Below, piece after piece: positions 21,228 to 29,531 of a stretch of DNA of 64,000 nucleotides (the stretch's first letter is position 1; each line of letters begins with the position of its first letter). The stretch is from assembly GCF_028714775.1 (NCBI RefSeq), contig NZ_JAQTLS010000003.1:1-64000 (forward strand), given 5' to 3'. Origin of the DNA: Thiothrix sp. (GTDB taxonomy: Bacteria; Pseudomonadota; Gammaproteobacteria; Thiotrichales; Thiotrichaceae). Made by a program: the position numbers and the translations under genes. The notes beneath the pieces were generated by a model that was not told where the DNA came from, ran no database searches, and was given only the letters and a program-made list of their open reading frames with translations.

Positions 21228-22510
21228 TACAAATCAATCGTCGTTAACGGCGCACCCCGCATGGCTCCACGCCATACCGGGTCAAGTGGTTCGCCCTCAA
21301 AACAAGAAGTCATCACCAAGAGGATTGCCCCATTGCCTGCCGCAGCAATCAAGTTTGCCTGCAATTTCAAAGTATCCATGCTGGCGAGGTGGATGTGTTC
21401 CACCACCAACAAGACTGGCTGGTTCAACAGGCATTCCGAAGAACCGCTGACGAATTTCTGTAAAGCCGTATTATCCCCAGCATTGGCAAAATCGGGAATT
21501 TGGCGGCGGCAACAAGAGAAACCCCGTGAACCCGCCAATTCAATCATGGCAGTGACCAGCTCCGCTTTTTCGGCGGCATGTTCCCCCCGGAGCAGAAAAC
21601 CTTGCCCACCGATATTATCCAAAATGCCGTCAATGGCAGTTGTGAACCAATAGAGGATGCGCTCGCGGTAAGATACCGGATTTCCTGCCGCAGTCAGCGG
21701 GCTAACATCCAGCCTACAGGATGGGCGGCGGCAGGTTTTTTGCGGCTCGGGCTTCGCCCCAATAAGTGCAGGCTCGTCCCCCTCCCTTCCCAGCAATAAT
21801 TCATCATGCAATGCCTGGGTCAAGGGATCAGGGGCAACCCCCAATTCGCGTTGCAATACGGTGCGGCAGCGCCTGTACCAGCGCAATGCCGTGGCATAAT
21901 TTCCCAAGCCTGCGTAAGCCCTCATCAAGGCGCGGTAAGCGCTTTCCTGTAAAGGGTCAATGTTCAGCAACCTTACCGCAACGTAACTAGCCCGGTCATA
22001 GTCTTGCAGTGCCAGCAAACTTGCCAAACGCTGTTCAATCGCGGTGGAAGCCCGCACGCTGTAATTATTGCGGTAGCTTGCCAGCCATTCGTCAAACGAA
22101 TCCGAGTGCGGGTTGCAGCCTTCCAGAAACTCCCCTTTGTACAACTCAATAACTTCGTCCAATGATGCGTCGTCGCCTCGCGCCAGTGCGGCATTGAAAC
22201 GCACCACGTCAACATCCATCTGTTGGCTATCAAGCAGCAACCAATCTTTGGTCGCGTGCAAAGGGCCAGTGTCATCAGGCATGATTTTGCGCAATTCCCC
22301 CAAAGCTTGGCGCAAACTGTGCCGCCCTTGCACTTCATCACTGTCAGGCCATAAAACCGCAGCGAGCTTTTCACGGGGATGTTGTTGGTCGGGGTTAATT
22401 GCCAGCCACGCAAGCAACGCCTTGGACTTACGGGCGCTCGGCATGACCAGTTCACCGCTGGCTTTCACCAAACGAAAACCACCAAACAACATTAATTTAA
22501 ATTTTTGCAT
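21227..22510 (-). CDS. BTAD-domain (SARP/MalT-like) transcriptional regulator with degenerate ATPase C-terminus
   Basis: LMLFGGFRLVKASGELVMPSARKSKALLAWLA...LWPDSDEVQGRHSLRQALGELRK; BTAD helices; GFLLRGEHAAEKAELV in P-loop position. Confidence 0.8.
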   Translation of the reverse strand: MQKFKLMLFGGFRLVKASGELVMPSARKSKALLAWLAINPDQQHPREKLAAVLWPDSDEVQGRHSLRQALGELRKIMPDDTGPLHATKDWLLLDSQQMDVDVVRFNAALARGDDASLDEVIELYKGEFLEGCNPHSDSFDEWLASYRNNYSVRASTAIEQRLASLLALQDYDRASYVAVRLLNIDPLQESAYRALMRAYAGLGNYATALRWYRRCRTVLQRELGVAPDPLTQALHDELLLGREGDEPALIGAKPEPQKTCRRPSCRLDVSPLTAAGNPVSYRERILYWFTTAIDGILDNIGGQGFLLRGEHAAEKAELVTAMIELAGSRGFSCCRRQIPDFANAGDNTALQKFVSGSSECLLNQPVLLVVEHIHLASMDTLKLQANLIAAAGNGAILLVMTSCFEGEPLDPVWRGAMRGAPLTTIDL

Positions 22511-22601
22511 CCGCTTTTTTGACTTTGACTATCGGTTGACGCAGGGAGGGTATCCTGCGCCCATTCGGAAAATTGTAACAGATGTAAACGAGGTGCTCCC
22601 C

Positions 22602-22802
22602 ATGAAAAAAATGCGCGGCTTTGCCGACCCCATTACCCTTGGCTTTATCCTGACAGCGCTGATTGCTGGTGCTGGCGTGAACACTTCCACCAAACCAACC
22701 GACAAGGTGCAAGCCGCCCAACCGCAAGTTGCTTCCGTGAGTACGCAACGAGCGAAAGTAATGCCTGCGCCCGTCATCATTCCAACCAAACTCAAAAAAT
22801 AA
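22602..22802 (+). CDS. small single-TM protein of unknown function
   Basis: MKKMRGFADPITLGFILTALIAGAGVNTSTKP... Confidence 0.5.
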   Translation: MKKMRGFADPITLGFILTALIAGAGVNTSTKPTDKVQAAQPQVASVSTQRAKVMPAPVIIPTKLKK

Positions 22803-22805
22803 CCC

Positions 22806-23456
22806 TCAACAGCGTGCGTTGAGAAAGCGGACTTTCGCGTTGGCATCGCGTTCGTATTGGGGCAGTGTGTAGTTGCCACCATTGCCCTCTATCCGCTTTA
22901 ACAAGCGCTTCATGTAATCCTGCAAGGCTCCCGCTTGCTTGTAGCGTTCAAGCGCGGGGCGTGAAAGCGTCAAGATGGAGCCAATGCGCTGGCGGCATTG
23001 CGCCGCGCCACATTGACAATTCATCGTCCAATCTGTCGGCGCAACCGTTGTTGAATAGTCGAAAGTCAGCTCTTCGCCTTTGCGGATGTCCCTTAACGCG
23101 AACAATTCGCTGGTGCGTTTTACACCGCAATTGGGATCGCAGTTGTGGTTGAATGAGCGCAACAGCGCATCCAAATCAAGGTAGGTCTTTAGCCCGATTT
23201 GCAGCGGGTCGTCCCTACGCTCCTCACCTTGGCAGATTCGGTCAACCACGAGGCTGAGCGAGATGCGTTCCCCACCGAGGGTAGCCACGATTTGCCCAGA
23301 CGCAATGTCTTCTTCCGCGAAAACGCCAGTGCCGTACTTATGTGTGTTATCCACCCGTAATTTCGGGGTTGCAAGTCTCTTTTTCACGGTATTCCTCCTG
23401 CTGATACGTGAACGTTTTTCAATCACTGCGGTCATAGCTAACAGTGAACACATCAC
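22806..23456 (-). CDS. SET-domain protein with post-SET cysteine motif
   Basis: TGVFAEEDIASGQIVA, LLRSFNHNCDPNCGVKR, GEELTFDYST, CQCGAAQCRQRIG. Start codon uncertain (alternative internal starts). Confidence 0.85.
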   Translation of the reverse strand: MMCSLLAMTAVIEKRSRISRRNTVKKRLATPKLRVDNTHKYGTGVFAEEDIASGQIVATLGGERISLSLVVDRICQGEERRDDPLQIGLKTYLDLDALLRSFNHNCDPNCGVKRTSELFALRDIRKGEELTFDYSTTVAPTDWTMNCQCGAAQCRQRIGSILTLSRPALERYKQAGALQDYMKRLLKRIEGNGGNYTLPQYERDANAKVRFLNARC

Positions 23457-23663
23457 TGCTGAGGTTTACATCCTCAACCCACAGTATCGCAATACCGTTG
23501 AAACGTTTGAGTGGGATGTAGTAAGGTTCAAGGAAGAAGGGATTGGGCGGTTTATTTTACGCTATCAAGGTTTCGACCAGCTTTAGGGGCTTCCCATCTT
23601 GCTACTGCCTGCTTACAATTAGCTCAAATAATAACCATTATAAACACACATAGGAGGCTTGCT

Positions 23664-23831
23664 ATGTCTATATTCGCTATATGCACCATGGTCGCAATCC
23701 AAGCGGCGCTCATCACCCATTTGATCCGTAAGCACCGGCGCTTGTACTGGCTGCCCGTCATTGTGTGCCCGCCCGGTATTGGTTGCGTAGCTTACGTGTT
23801 CACCCAAGTGTTGCCAGATGTAGAGTTCTAA
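23664..23831 (+). CDS. small membrane protein
   Basis: MSIFAICTMVAIQAALITHLIRKHRRLYWLPVIVCPPGIGCVAYVF, RBS AGGAGG upstream. Confidence 0.5.
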   Translation: MSIFAICTMVAIQAALITHLIRKHRRLYWLPVIVCPPGIGCVAYVFTQVLPDVEF

Positions 23832-23915
23832 CGGGGCAAACACCGCGCTAAAAAGCTACCAATCTGCGGGTCAAATAGTTACCATTTGCTACGTTTGACT
23901 TGCGGGACGTATTCA

Positions 23916-25025
23916 ATGAAATTTATCAAACCCTCACGTAAGGTGGTGGCCTTGCTGTTCGTCGCCTTACTGCTAGGGGCACTGGTGTTCGCCCTGACAG
24001 GCGCATACAAACGTGCTGACGCGGTGACAAATGGCATTGCCAGCCGGATGATGACAGAAATCGGCAAGATCGTGATACAACGTACCACCACGATTTTGCA
24101 GTCCACGGAAACACAATTAAAAACCGACGCCGTGCTGACCCAATACACCAACGGGACAGCCTTGCCGGATGCCCACACCTATTGGTTGCCACTGTTCTGG
24201 AAACAACTGGAACTGAACCCGCAGGTCAGCGCCATTTACATCGCCGACACCCAAGGCAACTTCATCAAGGCTGACCGCCTGCCGCGCTGGGCAACACGGG
24301 TATTAGATACCCGAAGCGGTACGCCGCTTGAGAAACGGGTGTACCGGCAAGCGGATTACTCGGCATTGGCACACACGGAAACCCCCATCCAATACGATCC
24401 ACGCACCCGCCCGTGGTATGCCAGCGCCAAAGACGGCAAACCGGGAACCGTGTACTGGTCGGGCATCTACCGTTTTGCCTCGATTGATGCGGTGGGCATT
24501 ACCGCCTCCATCCCGTTTTTCGATACCCAAAACAAGCTGGCGGGCGTATTGGCAGCAGACATTACTTTGCAAGGCTTGTCCGATTTCCTCTCGGAACAGG
24601 CATTCGGCGACCATGACGTAGCCCTGATCATCAACGCCCAGCAGGAATTGGTGGCTTACCCCACCCGCCTTGGACTCGATGCCGCCGCCACGGCTGCGCA
24701 ACAGGCCGGGCGCTTACCAACCCTTGCCATGCTCGACCCCGAACAAGCGTGGGTTAACGAAGCATACCAGCGGCAAACACAGGGGCAGCAAGCGCAGCCC
24801 TTCGCGTTCAACGGCGACAGTTACATCCCGGTCGTGATGGATTTCCCTAACCAACCGGCAGGCTGGAAATTACTGGTTGTCGCGCCGGAAGATGACCTGC
24901 TGGCGGGAGCCAACCGTTCCATTGCAGAAAACCTGACCCTTTCCTTATTTGCCTTATTGCTGTTTGGCTTCATCCTGTACGTCACCTTTGGGCGGGCATT
25001 CAACCGCAAGGATAACGCTGCATGA
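23916..25025 (+). CDS. membrane-anchored dCache (PDC sensor) domain protein lacking an output domain
   Basis: N-terminal TM, periplasmic Cache motifs (YDPRTRPWYASAKDGKPGTVYWSGIYRF...GVLAADITLQGLSDFLS), second TM, then short tail RAFNRKDNAA*. Confidence 0.85.
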   Translation: MKFIKPSRKVVALLFVALLLGALVFALTGAYKRADAVTNGIASRMMTEIGKIVIQRTTTILQSTETQLKTDAVLTQYTNGTALPDAHTYWLPLFWKQLELNPQVSAIYIADTQGNFIKADRLPRWATRVLDTRSGTPLEKRVYRQADYSALAHTETPIQYDPRTRPWYASAKDGKPGTVYWSGIYRFASIDAVGITASIPFFDTQNKLAGVLAADITLQGLSDFLSEQAFGDHDVALIINAQQELVAYPTRLGLDAAATAAQQAGRLPTLAMLDPEQAWVNEAYQRQTQGQQAQPFAFNGDSYIPVVMDFPNQPAGWKLLVVAPEDDLLAGANRSIAENLTLSLFALLLFGFILYVTFGRAFNRKDNAA

Positions 25026-25567
25026 ATCCGCAACAGGAAACGCAACTGGCACAAGCCTTGCTGAACCTGCAACAGACCCTCCAGATGCAGCAGGCGCTCC
25101 AGACCCAAACCGTCAAGCGGGTAAACCTGCTGTACCGGATTTCGTTCATCGCGTTCACCGCGTTAGTGTTCAGCATGTCGTTGATGGTGGCAATCATGGC
25201 ATTCAACTTGCCCGGTTTGACCACCGCCATCGGCAAGATGAATTCGCATTTCACCCGTATTACCAATGACATGGAATCCATGCGCCGTAACATGGACAGT
25301 ATGCGCCAGAACGTTGCCGCCATGCCCAACATCGTGCGTGACATGGATGCACTGTACGGCGACATGAGCCACATGAGTGGCAATGTCACTGCCATGAATG
25401 GTTATATGTCGCAAATCAATGGGCAAATGAACCGCATGGCCTATAACGTCACGGACATGAACCAATCGTTCCAAACCATGGATCAGAGCGTCGGGCAAAT
25501 GCGCCAAGACGTACACCACATGGCAGCGCCGATGCGCCTGTTCAATTCCATCAACCCCCTTTGGTGA
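25022..25567 (+). CDS. single-TM coiled-coil protein with Met/Asn heptad repeats
   Basis: ISFIAFTALVFSMSLMVAIMAFN TM followed by MESMRRNMDSMRQNV...MSGNVTAMNGYMSQINGQMNRMAYNVTD. 4-nt overlap with upstream CDS. Confidence 0.75.
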   Translation: MNPQQETQLAQALLNLQQTLQMQQALQTQTVKRVNLLYRISFIAFTALVFSMSLMVAIMAFNLPGLTTAIGKMNSHFTRITNDMESMRRNMDSMRQNVAAMPNIVRDMDALYGDMSHMSGNVTAMNGYMSQINGQMNRMAYNVTDMNQSFQTMDQSVGQMRQDVHHMAAPMRLFNSINPLW

Positions 25568-26094
25568 TGATCATGAAAGACACCCCTACTCTGGATCAGG
25601 CCATCACCGCCATTGCAGACTTGGAACAACAGGTGCAAGCCGCGCAAGATGCGATTGCAACCGAACACCGCAAAGCCAACCTGACCATGCGCGTGGTGCT
25701 GGTGTTGCTGGCCTGCATGGTGCTGGCAAACCTCCAGTTCGTGTACATGCTGACGGCGGAATTCCGCACCGTGGTTAAGGATATGGTCGCCATGTATGAA
25801 CACTTCGGGCGGGTTGCCGACCGCATGGACGTAATGACGACTTACATACAAGCGATGGAACAGGACATGCGCCTGATGCCGGTGATGCGCGAACAAATGA
25901 CCCTAATGAGCGCGGATGTTGCCAATATGTCCGGCAATATGGCGAACATGACCCGTGACATGGGCAATATGCAACAGCAAGTCGGCACGATGGACAATGG
26001 CATGGGTTCCATGAGCCAGCGCTTCCACAACCTTAATAGCAATGTCGGCAGCATGGGGCGCAATGTGGGGGATATGGCGGATACGGTTCCGTAA
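25561..26094 (+). CDS. paralogous single-TM coiled-coil protein with Met heptads
   Basis: MSADVANMSGNMANMTRDMGNMQQQVGTMDNGMGSMSQRFHNLNSNVGSMGRNVGDM: nine consecutive 7-residue units. Confidence 0.75.
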   Translation: MVMIMKDTPTLDQAITAIADLEQQVQAAQDAIATEHRKANLTMRVVLVLLACMVLANLQFVYMLTAEFRTVVKDMVAMYEHFGRVADRMDVMTTYIQAMEQDMRLMPVMREQMTLMSADVANMSGNMANMTRDMGNMQQQVGTMDNGMGSMSQRFHNLNSNVGSMGRNVGDMADTVP

Positions 26095-26212
26095 TCGGCG
26101 GCAAATATCCCTATCATCAAGCGGCTAATAATTTCACCGCTCGCAGTTGTTCGTGGTTATAATGTTGGGCAATACCCTATGAGCCGATTTGTTCACGCAC
26201 AATTGCCGAGCT

Positions 26213-28519
26213 ATGTTGGATACCAATACCCCTGTCCGTTACATTTTCCTGAGCCACAATAGCACTGATAAGCCGGGCGTTGAGCGTCTTGCCGAACTAT
26301 TGGAAAGCCGCCCACTTGCCAAAGCAAACAATGTCAAAGTTTGGCTGGACAAAAACAACCTACAACACGGTGTCCAGTATACGAACCAATTTGCCGAACA
26401 TATAAATCACCCCAATACCTGCGCTTTCCTGTTGTTCATGCCGCGCGACCCGATTCGCCCTTATGTTCAATATGAAATCAATATTGCCCTTGACCGACAT
26501 TTACGTGATCAGGCATCCGGTAAACTGTTCCCTATCCTGCCTGTTTATCCGGGCGCGTGTTCTGGGAGGGTGGAACTTCCAGCAGCTATACGCACCTTCA
26601 ATTACCGGGAATTTGTGGATGACGATCTGCAAAAAATGGATGCCATCATTGCAGATGCCGTTGGTGAACAACATCCATCTGTAGGAGCCAGCCCTGCTGG
26701 CGACCTGACAGAAGAATCGCCAGCAGGGTTGGCTCCTACAAGAGAGAAAAAAGAAGGGTATGACGTATGGCGTTCCTTTGTGCTGGAACAACACGGCAAT
26801 AACATCCGTGCAGAGGATGATGATGGCAATGTCATAACCGCGCCGCTGGGTGGCTACCAAGGCGTTGAAACTAGCCCAGAACAGTTACGCCCGCTCGCCA
26901 AGGTATTGTTGGGCAATCAAGCGGTTGATGGGGTAAAAGGCCGCTTGCGCATCATGACCAATGATCCTCTGCTGGCAATGTTACCGTGGCAACGCCTACC
27001 GCACCCCGTGACGGGCAAACCCTTGTTGGAATGCGGTTGGATGCTTGAAACCGGCCCAGTGCAGGGGCGCAGTTACCGGACAGGCTTTACCACCATTGCG
27101 CCGCATACACCGTTATTGGTCATCCCCTCAGACCGTAAATACCAAATCGCGGGCGATAAACATTATGCGCTGGTGCAAAGCTATCTGGATGCCCATCTGG
27201 GTATTCACAGCCTGATTCCGCGTGTCACCAACCCACAAGCATTGCAACGCGAGTTACGCTTACACCAGCCTGATCTGCTCTATATCTATGCCCGCTTCAA
27301 CGGTGAACAAGTGGAACTGGATGCAGGGTTAGATGGAGAAGAACAAGTTTCCCTGCAAACCTTGGGCGAATGGATCACGCAAGCGGACATCCACCCCGTG
27401 GTTGTTATCAACCTCATTGGCAGGACACTGACAAGCTACCCACAAGCCTTGGTAAAATCTTCACGGCTGGTCTGGATTCAAGCCACTTCGCGCATAAAAA
27501 GGCTCAACGATCTGGAAAAAAATCTGGCTCATGTGTTGGAACACACCTCCCGCCACCATGACCTGACCAGCAGCATCATGCGCCAAGATGCCTATGACCA
27601 TTTGGGGATGCAAAACCTGTTGTGGCTCAGCGGGCAGACCCCGTGTTTGGATAGCAATACCCAACACAAACGCTCGCAACAGTTACGTGCTGCTCTGTTA
27701 AAAGTCATGCTAGGGCGCAAGGTACTGAAAAACCATCTAGCCAGCGAAATCCACGAACACCTGAGCCAACGTATCCCCTTGAGTGCTTATGCCATCACCG
27801 GAACTGCTGCCGCCTGCCCGCATGATGTCCCCGCCCAAGTCCAACACCGCCTGCAATGGGAGGGCAAGGAACGTAACCTGCCGATCATGCAATTTTACTT
27901 CCACATCAACATCGAACCCTGTGACGACATCGCCAGTTTGCTGGACAACACCGTCACTGAAGGGCTTCTACACGGCACAGATGACGCAGAAGACATCCTC
28001 GAAGGGGAACTGAAACGGCGCGGACTACAACAACAAGACTGCTGCATTACCCTAAACTGGTTATTTCATGTGAGTGCTGGGCAAGAAGACGCAATCCCCC
28101 TCTGGCTGACGAACTGGGGTGCACTGGTCTGCGAATATTTTAGCCCCAACAGAATCAAGTTGGAACGTGCCATACTTGTCAACGCGGTTTGCATGGAAGT
28201 ACAGACTGAAAACATTGCTCAAAGTGTACAAAGCAAAACCAACAAGGAACTGCGCAAACTCCGTAACGGCGCAGGGATGATGCAACCCATTATCTATGAA
28301 GATGCACTCGGCAAACTAAAACCATATGAAATCAATGACTTTTTAGAGTCAAGCCAGCGCTACTGGTACAACGAACTAAAATTGACACAACACGCTATTG
28401 ACCCGTGGGACTTTGCCGAATGGATTGCCGAACAAACTGGGGGACTATTTGAGGACACCGTAACCCTGATCTGGAAACAATACCAACGCAACTATCAGGA
28501 ATACCGCAACCATGCATGA
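26213..28519 (+). CDS. TIR-domain effector fused to VMAP/CHAT-like region (conflict system effector)
   Basis: RYIFLSHNSTDKPGVERLAELLESR...VKVWLDKNNLQHGVQYTNQFAEHI...CAFLLFMPRDPIRPYVQYEINIAL (TIR); followed by GYDVWRSFVLEQHGNNI... region. Confidence 0.8.
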   Translation: MLDTNTPVRYIFLSHNSTDKPGVERLAELLESRPLAKANNVKVWLDKNNLQHGVQYTNQFAEHINHPNTCAFLLFMPRDPIRPYVQYEINIALDRHLRDQASGKLFPILPVYPGACSGRVELPAAIRTFNYREFVDDDLQKMDAIIADAVGEQHPSVGASPAGDLTEESPAGLAPTREKKEGYDVWRSFVLEQHGNNIRAEDDDGNVITAPLGGYQGVETSPEQLRPLAKVLLGNQAVDGVKGRLRIMTNDPLLAMLPWQRLPHPVTGKPLLECGWMLETGPVQGRSYRTGFTTIAPHTPLLVIPSDRKYQIAGDKHYALVQSYLDAHLGIHSLIPRVTNPQALQRELRLHQPDLLYIYARFNGEQVELDAGLDGEEQVSLQTLGEWITQADIHPVVVINLIGRTLTSYPQALVKSSRLVWIQATSRIKRLNDLEKNLAHVLEHTSRHHDLTSSIMRQDAYDHLGMQNLLWLSGQTPCLDSNTQHKRSQQLRAALLKVMLGRKVLKNHLASEIHEHLSQRIPLSAYAITGTAAACPHDVPAQVQHRLQWEGKERNLPIMQFYFHINIEPCDDIASLLDNTVTEGLLHGTDDAEDILEGELKRRGLQQQDCCITLNWLFHVSAGQEDAIPLWLTNWGALVCEYFSPNRIKLERAILVNAVCMEVQTENIAQSVQSKTNKELRKLRNGAGMMQPIIYEDALGKLKPYEINDFLESSQRYWYNELKLTQHAIDPWDFAEWIAEQTGGLFEDTVTLIWKQYQRNYQEYRNHA
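26681..26740. repeat. paired inverted REP-like elements inside TIR gene (in-frame)
   Basis: GTAGGAGCCAGCCCTGCTGGCGA ... TCGCCAGCAGGGTTGGCTCCTACA. Confidence 0.85.
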
Positions 28520-29531
28520 CCCTTTCCACATCATCAACAAACCGGCTGACTGGGCAACGCACGACCGTGAACACCTGCCCGGTAAACGCCAAGCCTTAGC
28601 CGCCAGTGCCCCCATTGCCGATGAACGCAATTTGGATATATCGGCGGAACGTTTCCGGCCTTCGCAAGAATTGCTGAATGCCATCAACGCAGCATTGGCG
28701 GCACGAGTCCCCCTATTGCTGACCGGCGAACCGGGGACAGGCAAAACGCAGGTGGCGTGGTTCATCAAACGCTTTTTCCAAGTTCCCTTGTTTGCGTATC
28801 AGGTGCATTCCAACAGCCAAGCCAGCGACATGCGTTACGACTTTGATGCGGTTGCCTATTTGCGGGATGCATATCTGGCACGGCATGGGGGAGAAATATC
28901 GGGGGAATCGCCTGCTTGGCAGGCTCCTACAAAACCTACCGCCTCTGCTGGCGATCATTCCCCCGACCCGCGAGCGCAAAAGCGTTATTTGAAACCGGGC
29001 GCATTGTGGAATGCCTATGAATGCGACAGCGAATGCGTGTTGCTGATCGACGAGATCGACAAAGCGCCGCGTGACTTCCCCAACGATTTGCTGCAAGAGC
29101 TTGACCAAAACCGTTTTGAGCATCCCTTCCACAAGGGCGACTATGTGGTGCGCAAAGGTGCGCCGCCCATCATCATTGTCACCAGTAATGGCGAACGGCG
29201 TTTGCCGGATGCCTTTTTACGCCGTTGCATGGTGCATCACATTGCGCTGAACAAGGAATTGCTAGTCGAAATCATGCAAGCATGGCAAAGCCAGTTCCCG
29301 CGTTTGGATGAGGCCACCCGCAAAGCAGCACTGAAACGTTTCAACGACATCCGCGAGATCAACCGTTTGAGCAAGAAACCGGGCGCGGCGGAATTGCTGC
29401 TATGGCTGAGTGTGCTGTCGGCACAGGGGGTGAAAGTGGAAAAGCTGGCGGATACCGTGGCCTTGAAAGAGTTGCCCGCGCTGATGTGTTTGATTAAGGA
29501 TCATGCGGATTATGTCCACCTTGGTGGGTGA
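28512..29531 (+). CDS. MoxR-family AAA+ ATPase
   Basis: LLLTGEPGTGKTQVAWFIKRFF (Walker A), CVLLIDEIDKAPRDFPNDLLQELD (Walker B), IIIVTSNGERRLPDAFLRRC (sensor 1/Arg finger). Confidence 0.92.
   Translation: MHDPFHIINKPADWATHDREHLPGKRQALAASAPIADERNLDISAERFRPSQELLNAINAALAARVPLLLTGEPGTGKTQVAWFIKRFFQVPLFAYQVHSNSQASDMRYDFDAVAYLRDAYLARHGGEISGESPAWQAPTKPTASAGDHSPDPRAQKRYLKPGALWNAYECDSECVLLIDEIDKAPRDFPNDLLQELDQNRFEHPFHKGDYVVRKGAPPIIIVTSNGERRLPDAFLRRCMVHHIALNKELLVEIMQAWQSQFPRLDEATRKAALKRFNDIREINRLSKKPGAAELLLWLSVLSAQGVKVEKLADTVALKELPALMCLIKDHADYVHLGG
28901..28963. repeat. REP-like element plus degenerate partner inside moxR-like gene (in-frame)
   Basis: GGGGGAATCGCCTGCTTGGCAGGCTCCTAC ... GCCTCTGCTGGCGATCATTCCCCC. 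Confidence 0.75.
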
